NCBI GenBank assembly: GCA_038380795.1
Contig: CM076275.1
Location: forward strand, 7,039,001-7,103,000
Source of the DNA: Pyrocephalus nanus
Taxonomy: Eukaryota > Chordata > Aves > Passeriformes > Tyrannidae
DNA: 64,000 bases
Direction of reading: 5' to 3'
Shown: positions 1 through 44,292 of the stretch, piece after piece
How the letters are laid out: each line of letters begins with the position of its first letter
Position numbering within the stretch: position 1 is the stretch's first letter
Position numbers and translations under genes: made by a program
Notes under the pieces: generated by a model
Database searches by the model: none
Told to the model about the DNA's origin: nothing
The model's input: only the letters and a program-made list of their open reading frames with translations

Positions 1-3000
1 CTCTGCTCATCCATATTTGGTCACTTGCTCTGCAAATAATAGGACAAGAAAATTGGTGAATATGGGCAAAACTTGGCAATTTTTGGAATAGGCACTCGCT
101 CAGGCTCAGTGGCTGGACCCAAACCATGAAGTGCTTTTGGACTGTGGCAGGGAAATCTTTTTCAACTTCTGTTTTTCTGTGAGATCCAGGAGTTTCCCTG
201 CAGCACAGTGTTATTTTTATGGGAGTTTTATTTGTTTGGGGTTTTCTTTTTCCTTAGCAGCCATAGTGCCCAGGCCATGTTGATGGGGTTGGTGAGGTCT
301 CTGGGCCTGATCCAGATCTCACCTGAACAAGGGGCAGCCTCTTCTCAGGCTGGGGAGCTCTGTCAGGATAAACTCCATGTCAGGAAAAACACTGCCACTG
401 TCCCCAAGACTGCTTGTGATAATCTTTTCAGTCTAAAAGACAAAGTGGCTGTAAATGTTACATATTTTTTCCTTAGGAAATATCTTGACCTTGGTGAGCC
501 CCCTGACTCTTTGAGTCCCTGTCCTTCTATCATTTAAGCCCCAAAGCTTTTTTGTTGGTGTTTAGAAAGAGGTGTGAGCTGCGTGTTTAAAGGCAAACAG
601 GCATAAGAGGGTGATGCTCTGCAGAGCTGCAGGGATGCAGTTTATCCCAGAGCAGTCCCTCTCTCCATCTCTCCCAGTATAGCACAGCTGGCCTTTTGCT
701 CATGGCTCATCTTTGAAACACCCTTGGATCTGTATCACTGGTCAGGATGAAGGGATGGAAGGAATGACATTTTGAGCTGGAAGACGAAAAAGGAAGGTAT
801 TACTGCAGTTAAAAGGTTTTTCCCATCTCACTGCTGGGTCTTATGGGGAGATTGGAGTTCATTTGCTGACAGCAAATCCCAAACAGGGAGCAGCAAGGCC
901 TGAGCCAGTCCAGAGGCAGCTCTGCCTGGGTTATCCCTGGCCCACAGCACACACTGATGCTGCCTGAGATGCCCACCTGGTTATACCCTGGGTCTGAGCA
1001 TCACTGAGCAAATGCAACTTGGGGTTGCAGGAGAGAGGACTATACAATTTCTAATAACATTTCAGTACTATTTTTTTCAAACGTGGAAAGGAAAATAAAG
1101 GTTTTTTCTAAAAAAAAAAAACAGTTGCAGGTGGATCTAAAAGTTTTTAATGATTTCTCTCATCTTACTGATGTAGCCCTAAAGGATAAACAGGCTGAGG
1201 AACAACTGAGTGCAGCAGAAAGAGCATCTGGAGGAGAGTAAAACAGCAGCGACCTCCTTTGGTGGCAGACAATAATCCAAGTCACTCACTCTAGCTTTTG
1301 TTTTGGCATCCTAATCAGTGTAATGCTTTATGCATTTTATCTTAGAAAATGACTGTAAATGGGACTTTCCTCACTGCCTAGAACTGTATTTCATAAAAGC
1401 CATTCCTCCAGCAATCCTGTCATCTCTGGAGAAATGCCACATAGAAAATGAAGGTTTGAACTGAGGTAACGAAATAGCACACAGTGGAAAGAGCATTTAT
1501 TAATGACAACCAACAGATTTATTAAAACCAGGCAAAAGGCACAATGACTTGCATTCTTCAAGTATTTGCATAGATGCATAGAGAGCATTATTGTAAACCA
1601 TTAATAAACCATTAATATGGTGGACACAGGAGAAAGTGAGATGTATTTTAATATATGTTCTCCCAAGTAACATTATCTTTCAAGAAAAACAGGTTTTACC
1701 ATCTTTTACTCCTCCTGCAGTTCCCCTGTTCTCATTCAGCTCGACTTGCACACATCTGAAAATTTATAAGGACTTACTTAAAACTACCTTCTGGGGATTT
1801 TTATGATATTCCAGCAATAAAGTTTTCCATTAGAGTTCGGGCAGGTCCAGTTGTTCTCTGAGCATTGTGTGTCCAGGGGCACTTTTGAAAACCTTGATCC
1901 CATGCTCACACAAACTGCTCAGGGAAAATAATTTTAGTGATTTTGAGTGGCCATTTGCTGGAGATCAGGGGTTGGAGCAGAAGTGTGCTGCTGTGTCCTC
2001 AGTGAGGGCTCAGATAAAAGATCAAGTTCTTGTGATTGAATCTACTACTACAGTGTATGTGCAGTCCTGCTCCACCTGCGAGCACCAAAACATGCCATGA
2101 CATCCACAGCCACACTGGCTGCACCCCAAGAAACAACAAGTTTGGGGGTTCTTTGAATATACATTTTTATATGTAATATATCCCAGCTATAAAAAAAACA
2201 TATAAAGATCAGGAAGCTGTTGTCTTTCATTTGATACACCTTGATTCAGAAAGGAGTTTTTTTAGGTTGGTTTGTTTTCCAGGCACATAAAAGGTAAGAA
2301 GAGGTCTAAAATCAGTAAGATAAGGAATAATCAGCGAGAAATTCAACCCTGTGAACTGTTTCCTTGTGGAGAGAGAGGTAGTAAAGTTGTGAAAACTAGT
2401 GTGGTTGAAGTCCTTACAGATACACTACTACATATAACTACAAATTTAATGAGTACTTGGAGTTTATCTGGTTGGTTTGGTTTTTTTTTTATCTTAGGGA
2501 AAGAGAACCATCAGACAAGACTCTTTTTCTTTATGCCAATGATAGTTTCTCACATGTGGAGCAGCAGTCACGCTGTTTGAGGATTTTTCCATAATAAATC
2601 AGACACAACAGAACTGTTGTAACCACAGCTCCAGATTTCCCTGGGTTCTCCTAGGGAATCATTTCAAGGAAAAAAAAAATATCTGGCATAACAAAAGGTC
2701 TTATTTTAAAATCCTGAGGAAAAAAAACCCAACCATACAAAAGCCCAAACTATTAGGAGAAGGAAAAAAACCACAAATTCATAAGGGAGAATCCTCAGGG
2801 TCAGAACCATCAGCTGCTTAAAGTGCACACAGACAGCTCTCTCCATCCATGGCCTGGAGGAAAAAACCTGGAGTGAAAGAGCTGCCTTACAAAAGCACCA
2901 TGTGTTGTGTTAATATTTCTGCTGTTTCTCCACTGGGCATTTTTTAAGGTAGGTTTCTCAGTGGTTTGGGGAGCAGACAGCCCATGCTGAGTTACTGCTC

Positions 3001-4518
3001 AGCACAGACTGAAGTCTGAGGAGATGTGCAAAAGTGCCTGTTGATCCACGGTACCGTGTGCTGGAGGGGAGGGCTCAGCACTGCCCTTTGCTGAGCTTCC
3101 TTCTGGCCTTTTGCTCTGCATCTTGGCCAGTCCCCCTGTCGTACCTTGAGCGTGTCCTAATGACGTGGCTGAGAGCTCATGGGCCATGCTGGGGATGCTT
3201 TCAGGTGTTACAGCCCCGAGGGAAGACAAGCGAGTGCTGGAGGATGGACAGGTTGCAACGCTCTTGCTGAGGATGGTTATATAGGGAAAATAATCAGTCT
3301 ATTCCGCTAAAGCCAATCAAAACCCACAGTGGCCCACAAATTATATTTCCGTGGTTTGCTCCCTGTTGTGGCCCCACTTGCCACACACTGTAAACTGAAA
3401 ATAAACTGAAGAAAGTTATCACCAGCTGCCTTCTGCTCTCCCAGGAGGCAGCGGGTTCTTTATAGCACCAAAGTATGCTCCTGCAGCTGCATGGAGGGGC
3501 TGAGGAAGTCAACAGGGCTGGGGCTCACATAAAAGCCCATCAGGGCCAGCACCTGCACTCACAGCTTGTTCTCCCTGGTAACACTTCAATAACTGATTAA
3601 AAACACATGAAATCCCCCCTCACCCCATCCCTGCATTGGATATTGCACAACAACATTTAAATACCGTACAAACGAGTCACCCCTACATGGAAAAGGCTGT
3701 CAGCAGAGGGTCCAGCTCAGCTTGGCATGTACCTGGGGCACTCCTGCCACACCTGACTGCAGCTTGGTGAGTCATGGAGGAAACGGGAGGCAAGAGGAGC
3801 AGAACAGAGACACTGTGGCAGGGAGGTGTCTGTGGGTGGTGAAGGCCATCCAGTGCCCTGTGAAGGCCACAACCAGCCAGAATAAACTGCTTCAGGAGTG
3901 CCCACGGGAGCCTGGCTGTCCCACTTTCCAGCTGTTCGCTGCTCCAGCCATCCAGACACCGGCATTCTGGGTGAGATGGAGAAAGGGAAAAGAGAGAGGA
4001 GTGAGCAGTGGTGGAAGAGCAAGCACTGCCCTCGCCCTCTCCTGGAGCTGATGTTACTGCCAGCCAGGGGAAGCCTGTCTCCATTCACATGCATTCACAC
4101 CCTAAAGCATCAGCTACACAGGAAACTCTCCCACCAAGAGCACAATGAAATTCATCCAGTTTTCTCCATTTTTCACAGGTGGCCTCCAGTATGTTGCAGG
4201 CTGGAGGCAAAAGAACTGTTCTGTGTGGAGTGGAGGTGTTTTGTGTTAAGTGGTCCCATTTGCAGGGCACTGAACTCAGTATCTAAAAGTCCCTTATTAA
4301 CTGCCCTTATTAAGGACAATTTTGGGAAACACTCCTTGCAGAGAAAGCATCTCCTTAGCCATGGCTAGAGAGGCTGGAAAGAATTTTTGTTCCTTACTGA
4401 GACCTTCAAGTCTTGTGTGAATCTCCATGTTTTGCTGCTCTTCACTAATGGTTCTGGGTCACACACACCTCCATCCCCACTGCTCTGCCCCACTCCCACC
4501 ATCACACCCAGTACCTAC
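1..4518. other. ADAM19 last intron or 3' flank, no exon recognised
   Basis: Mixed-composition unique sequence with short A runs. I searched the minus strand for the human final-exon peptides and a phase-0 acceptor followed by a short ORF and found none. Open frames here have no family resemblance. The last ADAM19 exon probably lies left of position 1. Confidence 0.5.
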
Positions 4519-35254
<30,736 letters not shown>

Positions 35255-38200
35255 GGCTCCGGGTACGGACCGGCTCTGCAGCCGCTGCCCGCCCTATAAA
35301 CCCGCCCGCCGCTTTTCTCCTCCCACTGGGCAGAGTCCGCTCTGCAGCCCCCCTCCTCCTCCTCTTCTCCCAGCCCAGCCCTCGGGCAGCATCCAGGGGA
35401 TGCTCTCCGGGCGCTACAGCTGGGGGGCTGGACTGTGCCCCCCTCCCGGGCTCTCGGGACAAGGGCAAGCCTGAGCCCCTCCCTGCAACAGCTAGGAACC
35501 AGGGGAGGGAGACCTGGGTGAGGGAAGCAGCTCAAGAAGCTCCCGTAAGAGCTGTGCTTATGGCTTTAGTTGTTTATTTATCTGCTATATTTATGTGTAA
35601 TCTTATAAAACCATTCATAGCTGATCCCATAGTTCCAGAGACATCCTAAATCCCTCCACTCCTGGAAAATGCATTACCCCTGGACAGCTGAAGGGATAAA
35701 GGCTAGATTTTTATGTGCCTGTATAAAAGGACAGAACCAATAACACGTTCAGTGTCTCTCTCCTCTTATGGAAGATGGAAGGGCCAGGCTTGAGGAAGGG
35801 CTTGGGAACATCCATGGCTCGTATTCCTTGTGTTGCCCTTCAGGGATATCCACTCACTCCCGTGAGGCTCCCAAAGGAGCATCCCTATCTTCTTCTGCAT
35901 CCCTGGGGGCTGGGTCATGGGTTGAAGTCCACACATCATTTCTTTGCTGGTCCTTTGCCTCTCAGGGAGCTGAGAACCTGGAGGTGTGAGATGCAGTGCC
36001 TCACTGCTGAATTACCTGTGGGGTCAGGGTCACACCAGGAGAGGAGAGTCCAACTTAGGGGGCCATGCTGAAGTTACCAGCTGCAAACACCGAATCTCCA
36101 CAGTGCTGTAGATGCTCTTTGCACACCCCGAGCCCCCAAAAAGCAACTGCCTTCCCTGTGTCAGTGTATTTCTGCTGTGACTCCTGTCCAGCTCCACTGC
36201 AGCCTCACTCAAGGCTGCAAGGGTGGACTGGCATAGATTTTTAAGGGGTCAACTCCGAGTGGCAGGAAGAGGCATTACCTCTTAGCCGTGCTCTTCAGAC
36301 AGACATTGATCTGCATTATCCATTCAACTCTTTCCATTCACCTCTGACATTCATCTTAAGTGTCTACGTAGGTGAATCACCAGGGAAACAAGAAATTGAG
36401 AGAATTTGCACCTGGCTGCGTTTCAGAATGTATTGGTAAATCAGCCTGATAGGAAATTAATACTCCCTTTAGAATAAAAGGTTGCTAGATAATAGTAATG
36501 ATTTCCTCTCTTGTCCAAAGGATTATTTATGCTATTGAGAACACTGATTTCTCTTTTACTGAAGGTCTTGGCTGGCTCCTGCCATTGTTGCCTGAAGGAA
36601 ACATGACTGTTTCCATTTTCAGATACTCTTTTGGCTTATGACTCTCATACATGTCCTCTTTCTCCCCCAGCACTTCCCACACTGAACCCCTCTGACCTTG
36701 TGAAGGTCAGTTCATTCCTGATATCACCCTGGCAGAGGAAAGCCAGGGCATCGTGGGGACACTTAGAGGGAGTGATCAGAGTGAGTGGGCTATAAATGAC
36801 ATTTTATCTGCCTCACAGAGAGGTCACAAATTTTCATGACACAAGTAAATCGTGTTCTTTCCCAGAGCAAAAATCCAGGGACCAAATTCAGCTCTTTTCT
36901 AATCATATGGAATGTCTTGAAGGGGAACCTTGATTATTTTCTTTGAATTCCCCCACTTATTTATAGCTGCCTATAATATAGATGAAAACAATGGCACTAT
37001 TGTGGATGTCTTTATTATAAATAAGTAAAAATGCAAGCCAAATTTAGACACGATTTTAGCTATTATGCTTTCATCCTTGCATAAAATTTCCATCTACCCA
37101 AAGGAAAAAAAAACACACAAAACCATACTTTGATGAGGAACATGTATGTTTGCACTGAAAGGTTGTCACAAATCATCTCAGTACAAAAAACATTCATAGG
37201 GACTGCTCCATGTATTTCTCTAAAAGAAGATCAGCTCAAAAAAAGCATAAAATGAAATAAAGGGAGACTGAAGGTCATTAAAGCACTTAGGCCAATAACT
37301 ATCTGCTTGTGATTTTTTTTCAGCATTCAAGTACCATAAAAATAAAATATGTGCAATATTTGCATTTGTTACATAGTGATATTTTTATCTTTGGATCTTG
37401 GTAACATGAGAATTGATATCTTAATTTACAATCACCAGAAACTCCCTCCATAAAAATATAACTACAGGCTGTGCAGTTGTTATATATAGGTTAATCTATA
37501 TATATATATGATATATCACATTACTGAGACATTGTTGCATGGAAAGAATTAGGGTATTTCAGCCTTCCTAACAGTGCTCAGATGTTGTAATGGTACCTGC
37601 ATCTGGTACAGGATGAGTCAGATCCTGCCTGTGCCCATCTCTTCAAAGAGCTCCAATCAAAGTCAGGGGGACATTTGCCTGATTCACAAAGCAAGGTCAG
37701 GCTTTGGGTTATCTAGGAATTTTACAGGCCCAGACTCATTTCCTCCAGGATCCAAACTGCCTGATTAAAAGTATCAGCTGGGAATTTCGAGTCTGTGCTC
37801 TGTTCCCTTATCTGTTACATCCCCTGTGATCAAGGCATGCTCATACCCATTAGCAGCAGCCTCCAAGCAGCACCCAGAGCAAGGGCCTTCATTAGGCTTG
37901 ACAACGAGGTGTTTCAGCCTCCCAAGGGCAAAGCTGATGACAAAGCTTTTGCAGTGGGGGTTCTGCACTTGCTCCACGGTTTGCAAGATGATTTAACACT
38001 GTTGTTGTTGGCTGGAGAGCAAAAGATGACAATTCTCCCATTATGCTCATAGTAAATTAGAAGTTAGCCACCGAGAAGGAAATAGGTAGGCCTAGGGAGA
38101 AGAATGCCTGTTCAAGAGACAGAATTATGCAGGGAATGACTTGGACATGTATCAGAGTAAGAGCTCAGTAATATTTCATTGGAACTCTTTCTTCAGAAAT

Positions 38201-40037
38201 AGGAAAGGTTGTTGAATTAAGTGCTCTGAAAAGACTCCTGCTGACACTGGAGGAAACATTACCCAGAATCAAAGTCGTAGCAGGAGAAGGGAGAAGACTG
38301 TCCTGCCTAACCTCTGCATGGCAGATACTCACACTGATGAGAGAAATTTTATGTCTTTGGCTGACTTGAGCAGAATGTGAAATATCCCATTTTTCAGAAC
38401 ATTTTTTCATTCAGATCACTTGAACTGATCAAAGGAGGGACGCTCTGAATGCGTGAAGGGAACTGGAGATTTAACAGCGAACTTCTTTATCTTGAATCTT
38501 AGCAGTTGAGAGCAGCTTCGGCTGACCCAGAATAGTCTGTTTAACTCTGGTTTTCCACCACCCATGTAGGACAGCAGGAACACTTGGAAAGGCCCTAGAG
38601 CAGCTGTGCTGCCAAAGAGGGAGAAGCGCTGTAAGATGATCAGGTATTGGACAAGGGCTTGTCCAAGTGTGCTGATAGTGAAAGAATATCAGAGCAATCT
38701 CTGTGCTTCCTTTAAAGGGTGGGTCACTGCTGCTACTTTCTGCTACTAATTTGCTTCATTCCTATAGGCAAGTGAACTTGATGGGAAAAGATTCTTTATG
38801 CAGACACACCACGCCTTTTTAACTGTATTTGCACATATGAAGCACCGTAGTCCTCTCCATGCTGCTTGTAAACTGCACCAATAGAATAGTGATTATGCTG
38901 AAGTAGTTTACTCTCCTAAGGTAAAACAGCAAAAGGGCTTTTAATAACATCCAATCCATGAAATTGTCCAGTAACTTTGGGGAAGAAAGTTGTCTCTGCA
39001 AATGGATAGCCACAGGCACCGGGAAGCACTACTGAGTATCTTTAGACTTTCACAGTAGCAGGAGGAAAACAAGCTTTGTACAGAAAATCTGCATCTGTTT
39101 CTCAAGCTGAGAACCATGCAAAGTGATTTTTAGTTTAGACTAAGGTAAACAGTAGAGAAAGAAGAAAATAATTGTGATATAAAAGAGAAAATAATTATGA
39201 TATAAGAGAGTAGAATACTTCCCTCTCACATCCCAGGTACCCTCTGCACTGCCATGGAGACTTGCAGGAGGGCACACAATTGCCAAAGGACTATCCTTCC
39301 TTTGACCCACTTGAGACATTGCAAGAGGAAAAGTAACAGCACAGATTCTTGGCACTTCAGGAATCTGCATTTAGGAGAGAAGTTGGTGGGCTGAAAATGA
39401 CCTGGAAATGGGAACTAAAAAACACTTCTATCATGTTTTTTCCACTGCAGGGCTACCAGAGCAGGATAAGGAATGATTCAGAGGAAGCCAGGTTTGGGTG
39501 GGTTGTTTGTATAATTTTCACTTCTGTTGTAGACAAGACATAAGAGCTTTCAAGAGAGCTCAGCTGAGGGCTGGATTCAACACTATAAACCTGCAGACAC
39601 AGATCCCATATGACCAGCTTGCTCTGAGTCATCCCTTAGCATCCCCGGTAGCCCAGCACAAATGGACTTCTCCATCCATGGCTTTCAGCTCTTTCCACAT
39701 TTCTTTGGATTTTCATAATTGTAAATATACACAAGCACATATATAAACTAATATTAGTAGCCTGAATTGTCTGAAAAAATGACTTCAGTTCATCATTCTA
39801 GGAATGTTCAGCTTAGCTGCACAGAATTCTGTTACATGAATTACAGTTTACCCTCCCTAGGTCTCTTTGTAAGCTCTCAAATTCCAAACAGCTCATCAGA
39901 CTCTTCAAAATGCCCTGTGCAGCTCACTGAAGCCACATGGGTTTCCCACTGAACACACTGACTGAAAAGCTAGTGCTGAGGAAAACATTTATTTCCCATT
40001 CTATAATATTTCCCTGGACTATAATCTGTTTTAAAAA
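35255..40037. other. ADAM19-SOX30 intergenic region
   Basis: 4.8 kb. The left part is the ADAM19 promoter CpG island. From about 36.4 to 37.6 kb it is AT-rich, non-repetitive and free of convincing ORFs, with a TA run at 37497-37509. The right end holds the SOX30 poly-A signal. No gene recognised. Confidence 0.65.
39988..39993 (-). terminator. SOX30: SOX30 poly-A signal AATAAA
   Basis: AATAAA on the minus strand, 45 bases downstream of the SOX30 stop codon. It predicts a very short 3' UTR. Confidence 0.6.
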
Positions 40038-40407
40038 TTACAATACTTGAAACAACTTTACATCTTCTTCCTCATCGCTATCAGTTACATTGATGATGTA
40101 ACTGCTGGAGGGAGTGGATGGGGAGGATGGCAAAACTTCCTCGACCACTTCAACATCCAGCTGTGGCAGGGGGCTCAGAGACCGCTCCTTGTTGCAGCTG
40201 CTCTGACAGGGCACCACCTCAGGGCTCTCACAGATGCGCTGGTCCCCGTGTATACTTTCTTCTGAGTACCTCCTGAACCGATAGTCTTCACCCAGGGCTG
40301 AAAATATCACCTCCTGTCTTTGGTTCCTGTGTTCATAAAAGCCGAAGCACTGAGGCACTGAGCTGGAGAAATTCCCGTAGCCAAATGGAGGTCTGAGTGA
40401 GAATGTG
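40038..40407 (-). CDS. SOX30: SOX30 exon 5: C terminus and stop
   Basis: Residues 514-636 and [23 protein letters not shown] and onward, ending [16 protein letters not shown]. Acceptor CATTGCAG|C. Confidence 0.94.
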
Positions 40408-43400
40408 CTGCAATGAAAGAGGTTCAAAGTTGGCTTTCAGAAATGCTGACTGCCTGGGCTGCACAATGACACTGATGCTCTGTGTTAGTAAGCTTATCCT
40501 GTTGATTCAAACTTTAAAACTATGCCTAATTTAAGCATTATGGCCATAACAAGAATCATCCAGATTTCAAATCTCTGGATAAGCATCATTTCAACCTCAT
40601 ACTCACATGGGGTTTCTTCGAGAACAAACATAAACCCCACTGTTTTTACTAATAATATCATTAATAAACCAGAATCTGATCACCCTGCAGTAAGTTAACC
40701 AACATACTAAGAATAGTAAAACACACATTTGCACTCTCAGTGCAACTCAGAAATCGTGATTCTTGTTTACAAGAAATGAGTTTACAGGACGGTGAACTTA
40801 CAACACTCCTCTTTCTCAGAGGCCTCACAAAACCATCTAATTTCAGAGACCCAGGCATGAGCAAAGCTCGTCTTTAGCAATTTTGGGAATATGTGTCTTG
40901 TGCTTCTTTAAAGGACCTCAAAAAATAGGAATGTCTTATATTGCATTCATCAAGTTTTCAGAAATGTTTGCAGTTATGGCAGCTGCAATCACAGTACCCA
41001 GGAGACATCTCACACATCTACTTTACTGCTATCTGACCGTTTTCAAAATATATATTCACTCTCCCTAGCTAATGCCTTTCTGTCAAAATCAACTGCACTT
41101 ACATACATAAAGTAGAAAGGAGATACTTCTGTTTTCTGTGGTCTTGGGAGTGCCAATTACTGCAATAGCATTATGGAGATTCAATAACAGGGCATATATT
41201 ATGAACAGCCTGAGGCCAGCAGGTCCCACCACACAGGAGCTACAGGAAGGTAAGAACTCCTTTCCCTCTGAATGTTCCATCTCCTTTCTGCAAGCCAAAA
41301 AACTCTCTGCCTTTTAGCATTTGTTCTTACTGGTACTGAAATTAAGGTTTTCATTACCTTGGGGGGAAACAGCGAGGTCCAGGTACAAAGGAAGGGTGGC
41401 AAAATGGAAACTGAGGAGGTCCTCCAAAAATACTGGCTGGTTGAACGATGGGAGCAGACACATAGGTAGGTGAGGGAATAAAAGGGGTAACTTGGGGAAG
41501 AGGTATTGCTCTAGGAAAAATAGGAATCCCTGGGGCGTCACTATTAGAGACAGAAAATCTGCCATTAGTGGTGGTGATGTTACTTGTGTTTCTGCTGAAA
41601 CTCTCAGCGAAAACGGGTGCTGGTCTCTTCAGAGAGAAATTGAGCCCAGATGATACAAAAGCTTCTGTCTGAGCAGGTTTAGCAAAGTGCTGTGCTGGGC
41701 GCAGGGAGAGGGTTGGAACTGGGACAGCCACTGTTGTGGTGCTTGCACCAGTGGTCTGGAAAAGAGTCACTGGACGAGTATGTTGACTGGAAGAAGCTGG
41801 CAGACGAATAACAGGAGACTCACCTTTAGAAAACAAAACAGTTATTTATCAGACATGAATATGGCAAGAGTTTTTATAAACAGCAGTGCAGCAAACCACA
41901 CTAGAACCTGGATCATTTTCCCCTGACTGCTTCCCTGGAACTCACAGTCATGCACTACATGGCCTACATGTGTCCTGACACACGGGTTTGAAGCCCACAT
42001 ATTCAAGCTTCCTTCCACGGAAACCCAAGGGAAGAAGGAATTGGCTAGTGAGTGTTGGGACTGTGGGGCTGGTGAGGGCTGTGTCTTGTCCTAATAAGGC
42101 CACAGAATGGGTTGGAGTGTGCTTTCAATGCCTGAAGATCAGAAGACCTCACAAGTCTACTAAATGAGTTGGAATGAGCCCAATTTATAACAAATCTCTC
42201 TGGTGAGGAGCAGAAGCAACAATTAAAACACCTTAATCTCCTATATGTTTTCTTCTTTCACCAGTGAATGTACCCATTAGGCAATTTCACTTTGAAATGT
42301 TTTGCAGAGCACAAACTTCAATGTACACTTTCAAATACCACCTCATGCCAACAGGGCTGCCTTTACAGGGAAAGATTTCAAAACACATTGCCTAAGTGTT
42401 TTCAAACATCACTAACTCAGACCTTCACCAGAATAAAACTGAGTATTCTCTGAGCACGCATTTCATTTACTTGTCTCGTTGTAAAGAGAGCAGTCTTTGT
42501 CCGAGTTCTTAATGAGGAAAATGCCATTGCCTGGATTAAGCTCTTTGATGTTGAAATCCACTATCCACAGACTGACAGAGCCAGAGCCCGGTCACTACAT
42601 GCCCTTGTAAATACAAACTCTTATTATAAGAGGCAAATTCTGAATTTCTTAGATAATTCACTATTGAAAACTCACAGACTGGGTGTCCAATACTGTTCTT
42701 AACATTGGGGTTGGCAAAAGAGTACACAGGTGATGGGAAGGGACGAGGGCCAGCTGGACTTGTAGTGATGGTACTCTGAGAAGTGCCAGAAAATACAGCA
42801 GAGCGAGATGGTGGGAAACACTTCTTTTTGTTCGGCTGATAAACCCAACCTGTCAGAGATGAAAAAAGATGCAGACATGCAGTATTTTAGATGGTTTCAT
42901 TCTTTATCTAAAGCTATGGCATCTGTAATTCTGAAGTATCTGATAAAACTAGTCCAAAACTTGCTCCTACAGCCAATGACAATACTCCTTTTTTTTTTTT
43001 TTTTCAGTCAGCTGGCAAATGGGGACTTTTACCCAAGATGAAAATAAAATAGTCATATTTGGGCATTGTTTTGATGTTACCAAGTAGTAACTGCTTGTGA
43101 AACAAAGAAATACAGGGAAGTGGGGAGTGATGTTTATAACAGATTAGTCAGATCTCATCCACCAGGATTAGCCATAATCAAAACTAGCAGGATTATGACA
43201 ACAGAGAAATGAAGGACCATGACACCAAATATCTCAACAGCTTTTAAGAAGTACTTATACTTTAGAGTACTTAAGCTCTGTTTTATTGAACTGTGTGTTA
43301 TGGAGAAAATAATTTGTTAGGGGTACAAATTTTTAACCCTTTTGTCAAAAAGCTGAGAAACAACATCTTTCACACCATCATTTGGGAACCCCAAGTCTAC

Positions 43401-44261
43401 ACATTGGAGAATCTCACAGAATACAATGCCGTTTGTGCTTCCTGTGGCATTTCCCTTTCCTGCTTTTAAGGAATGGATACATGTGTCACCACAGGCCACC
43501 TGGGCAGCTTTTTCTGGAGCACAGAAAACGATGCAGCAGGTCATGTTCAAAACAAACTCACTATTTGCTCACTCGACTAAAGCATTCAGAAAAGTTGCTG
43601 TAGCTGTGGTGGTCTGAGCACCATTGTTTTGGATATTTTAAAAAAATCTATACAGTTTCAGGCACAAAAGGAGTGTGTGCTTGAAATATTTGTTATTTTT
43701 TTCCATCTCTATTACTTGTTCTAATGTAAGAGATCCATTTTTCAAAAAGCCTTGCACTTCTAAAGCATTGAGGTAAATAAATAAAATGTTTACCGGGAAA
43801 TTCCTCCCTGTGCCTGAGTTTTATTTTGTTAGCTTCCTCATAATAAGGCTGCTTCTGCTCTTCAGTCAGTTTGCTCCACTCCAATCCAAGCTGAACACTG
43901 ATTTCTGCATTATTGGCACCTGGATTAGCTTTTGCTACAGCAGCCCGATGGATCCTGGCCCACACCATAAATGCATTCATTGGACGCTTTACACGGCCAC
44001 TTTTGGTCTTGCTAAATGGAGTATCTGGCATACCTGTGCAACAAGGCAAGGAAAGCAGCTCATCTTCCAGGGAATACAGCAGTACAGGTTACATTAATTA
44101 GTGCATCCACAGGATATTTGGCAACTGATTCACTAGAGCTTGGGAACAGATGAAACTTGGTGAGCAGTTCCTGAAAAATAACTAAGGCTTAGGGCTCATC
44201 CTCCACTAACCTTCACTGGGCCACTGCACAAGGAATTATTTACCTGGCTTTTGTTACATAT

Positions 44262-44292
<31 letters not shown>

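Noticed and set aside
2999..3229. Minus-strand 76-codon frame as a possible last ADAM19 exon
   Set aside because: No acceptor in the right phase and no resemblance to either known ADAM19 C terminus.
35295..35300. TATAAA upstream of the ADAM19 start
   Set aside because: It is on the opposite strand to ADAM19 and lies in a CpG island; no plus-strand gene follows.
43317..43550. Cys-rich 77-codon frame in SOX30 intron 2
   Set aside because: No splice sites in phase with SOX30 exons and no recognisable domain; likely chance.
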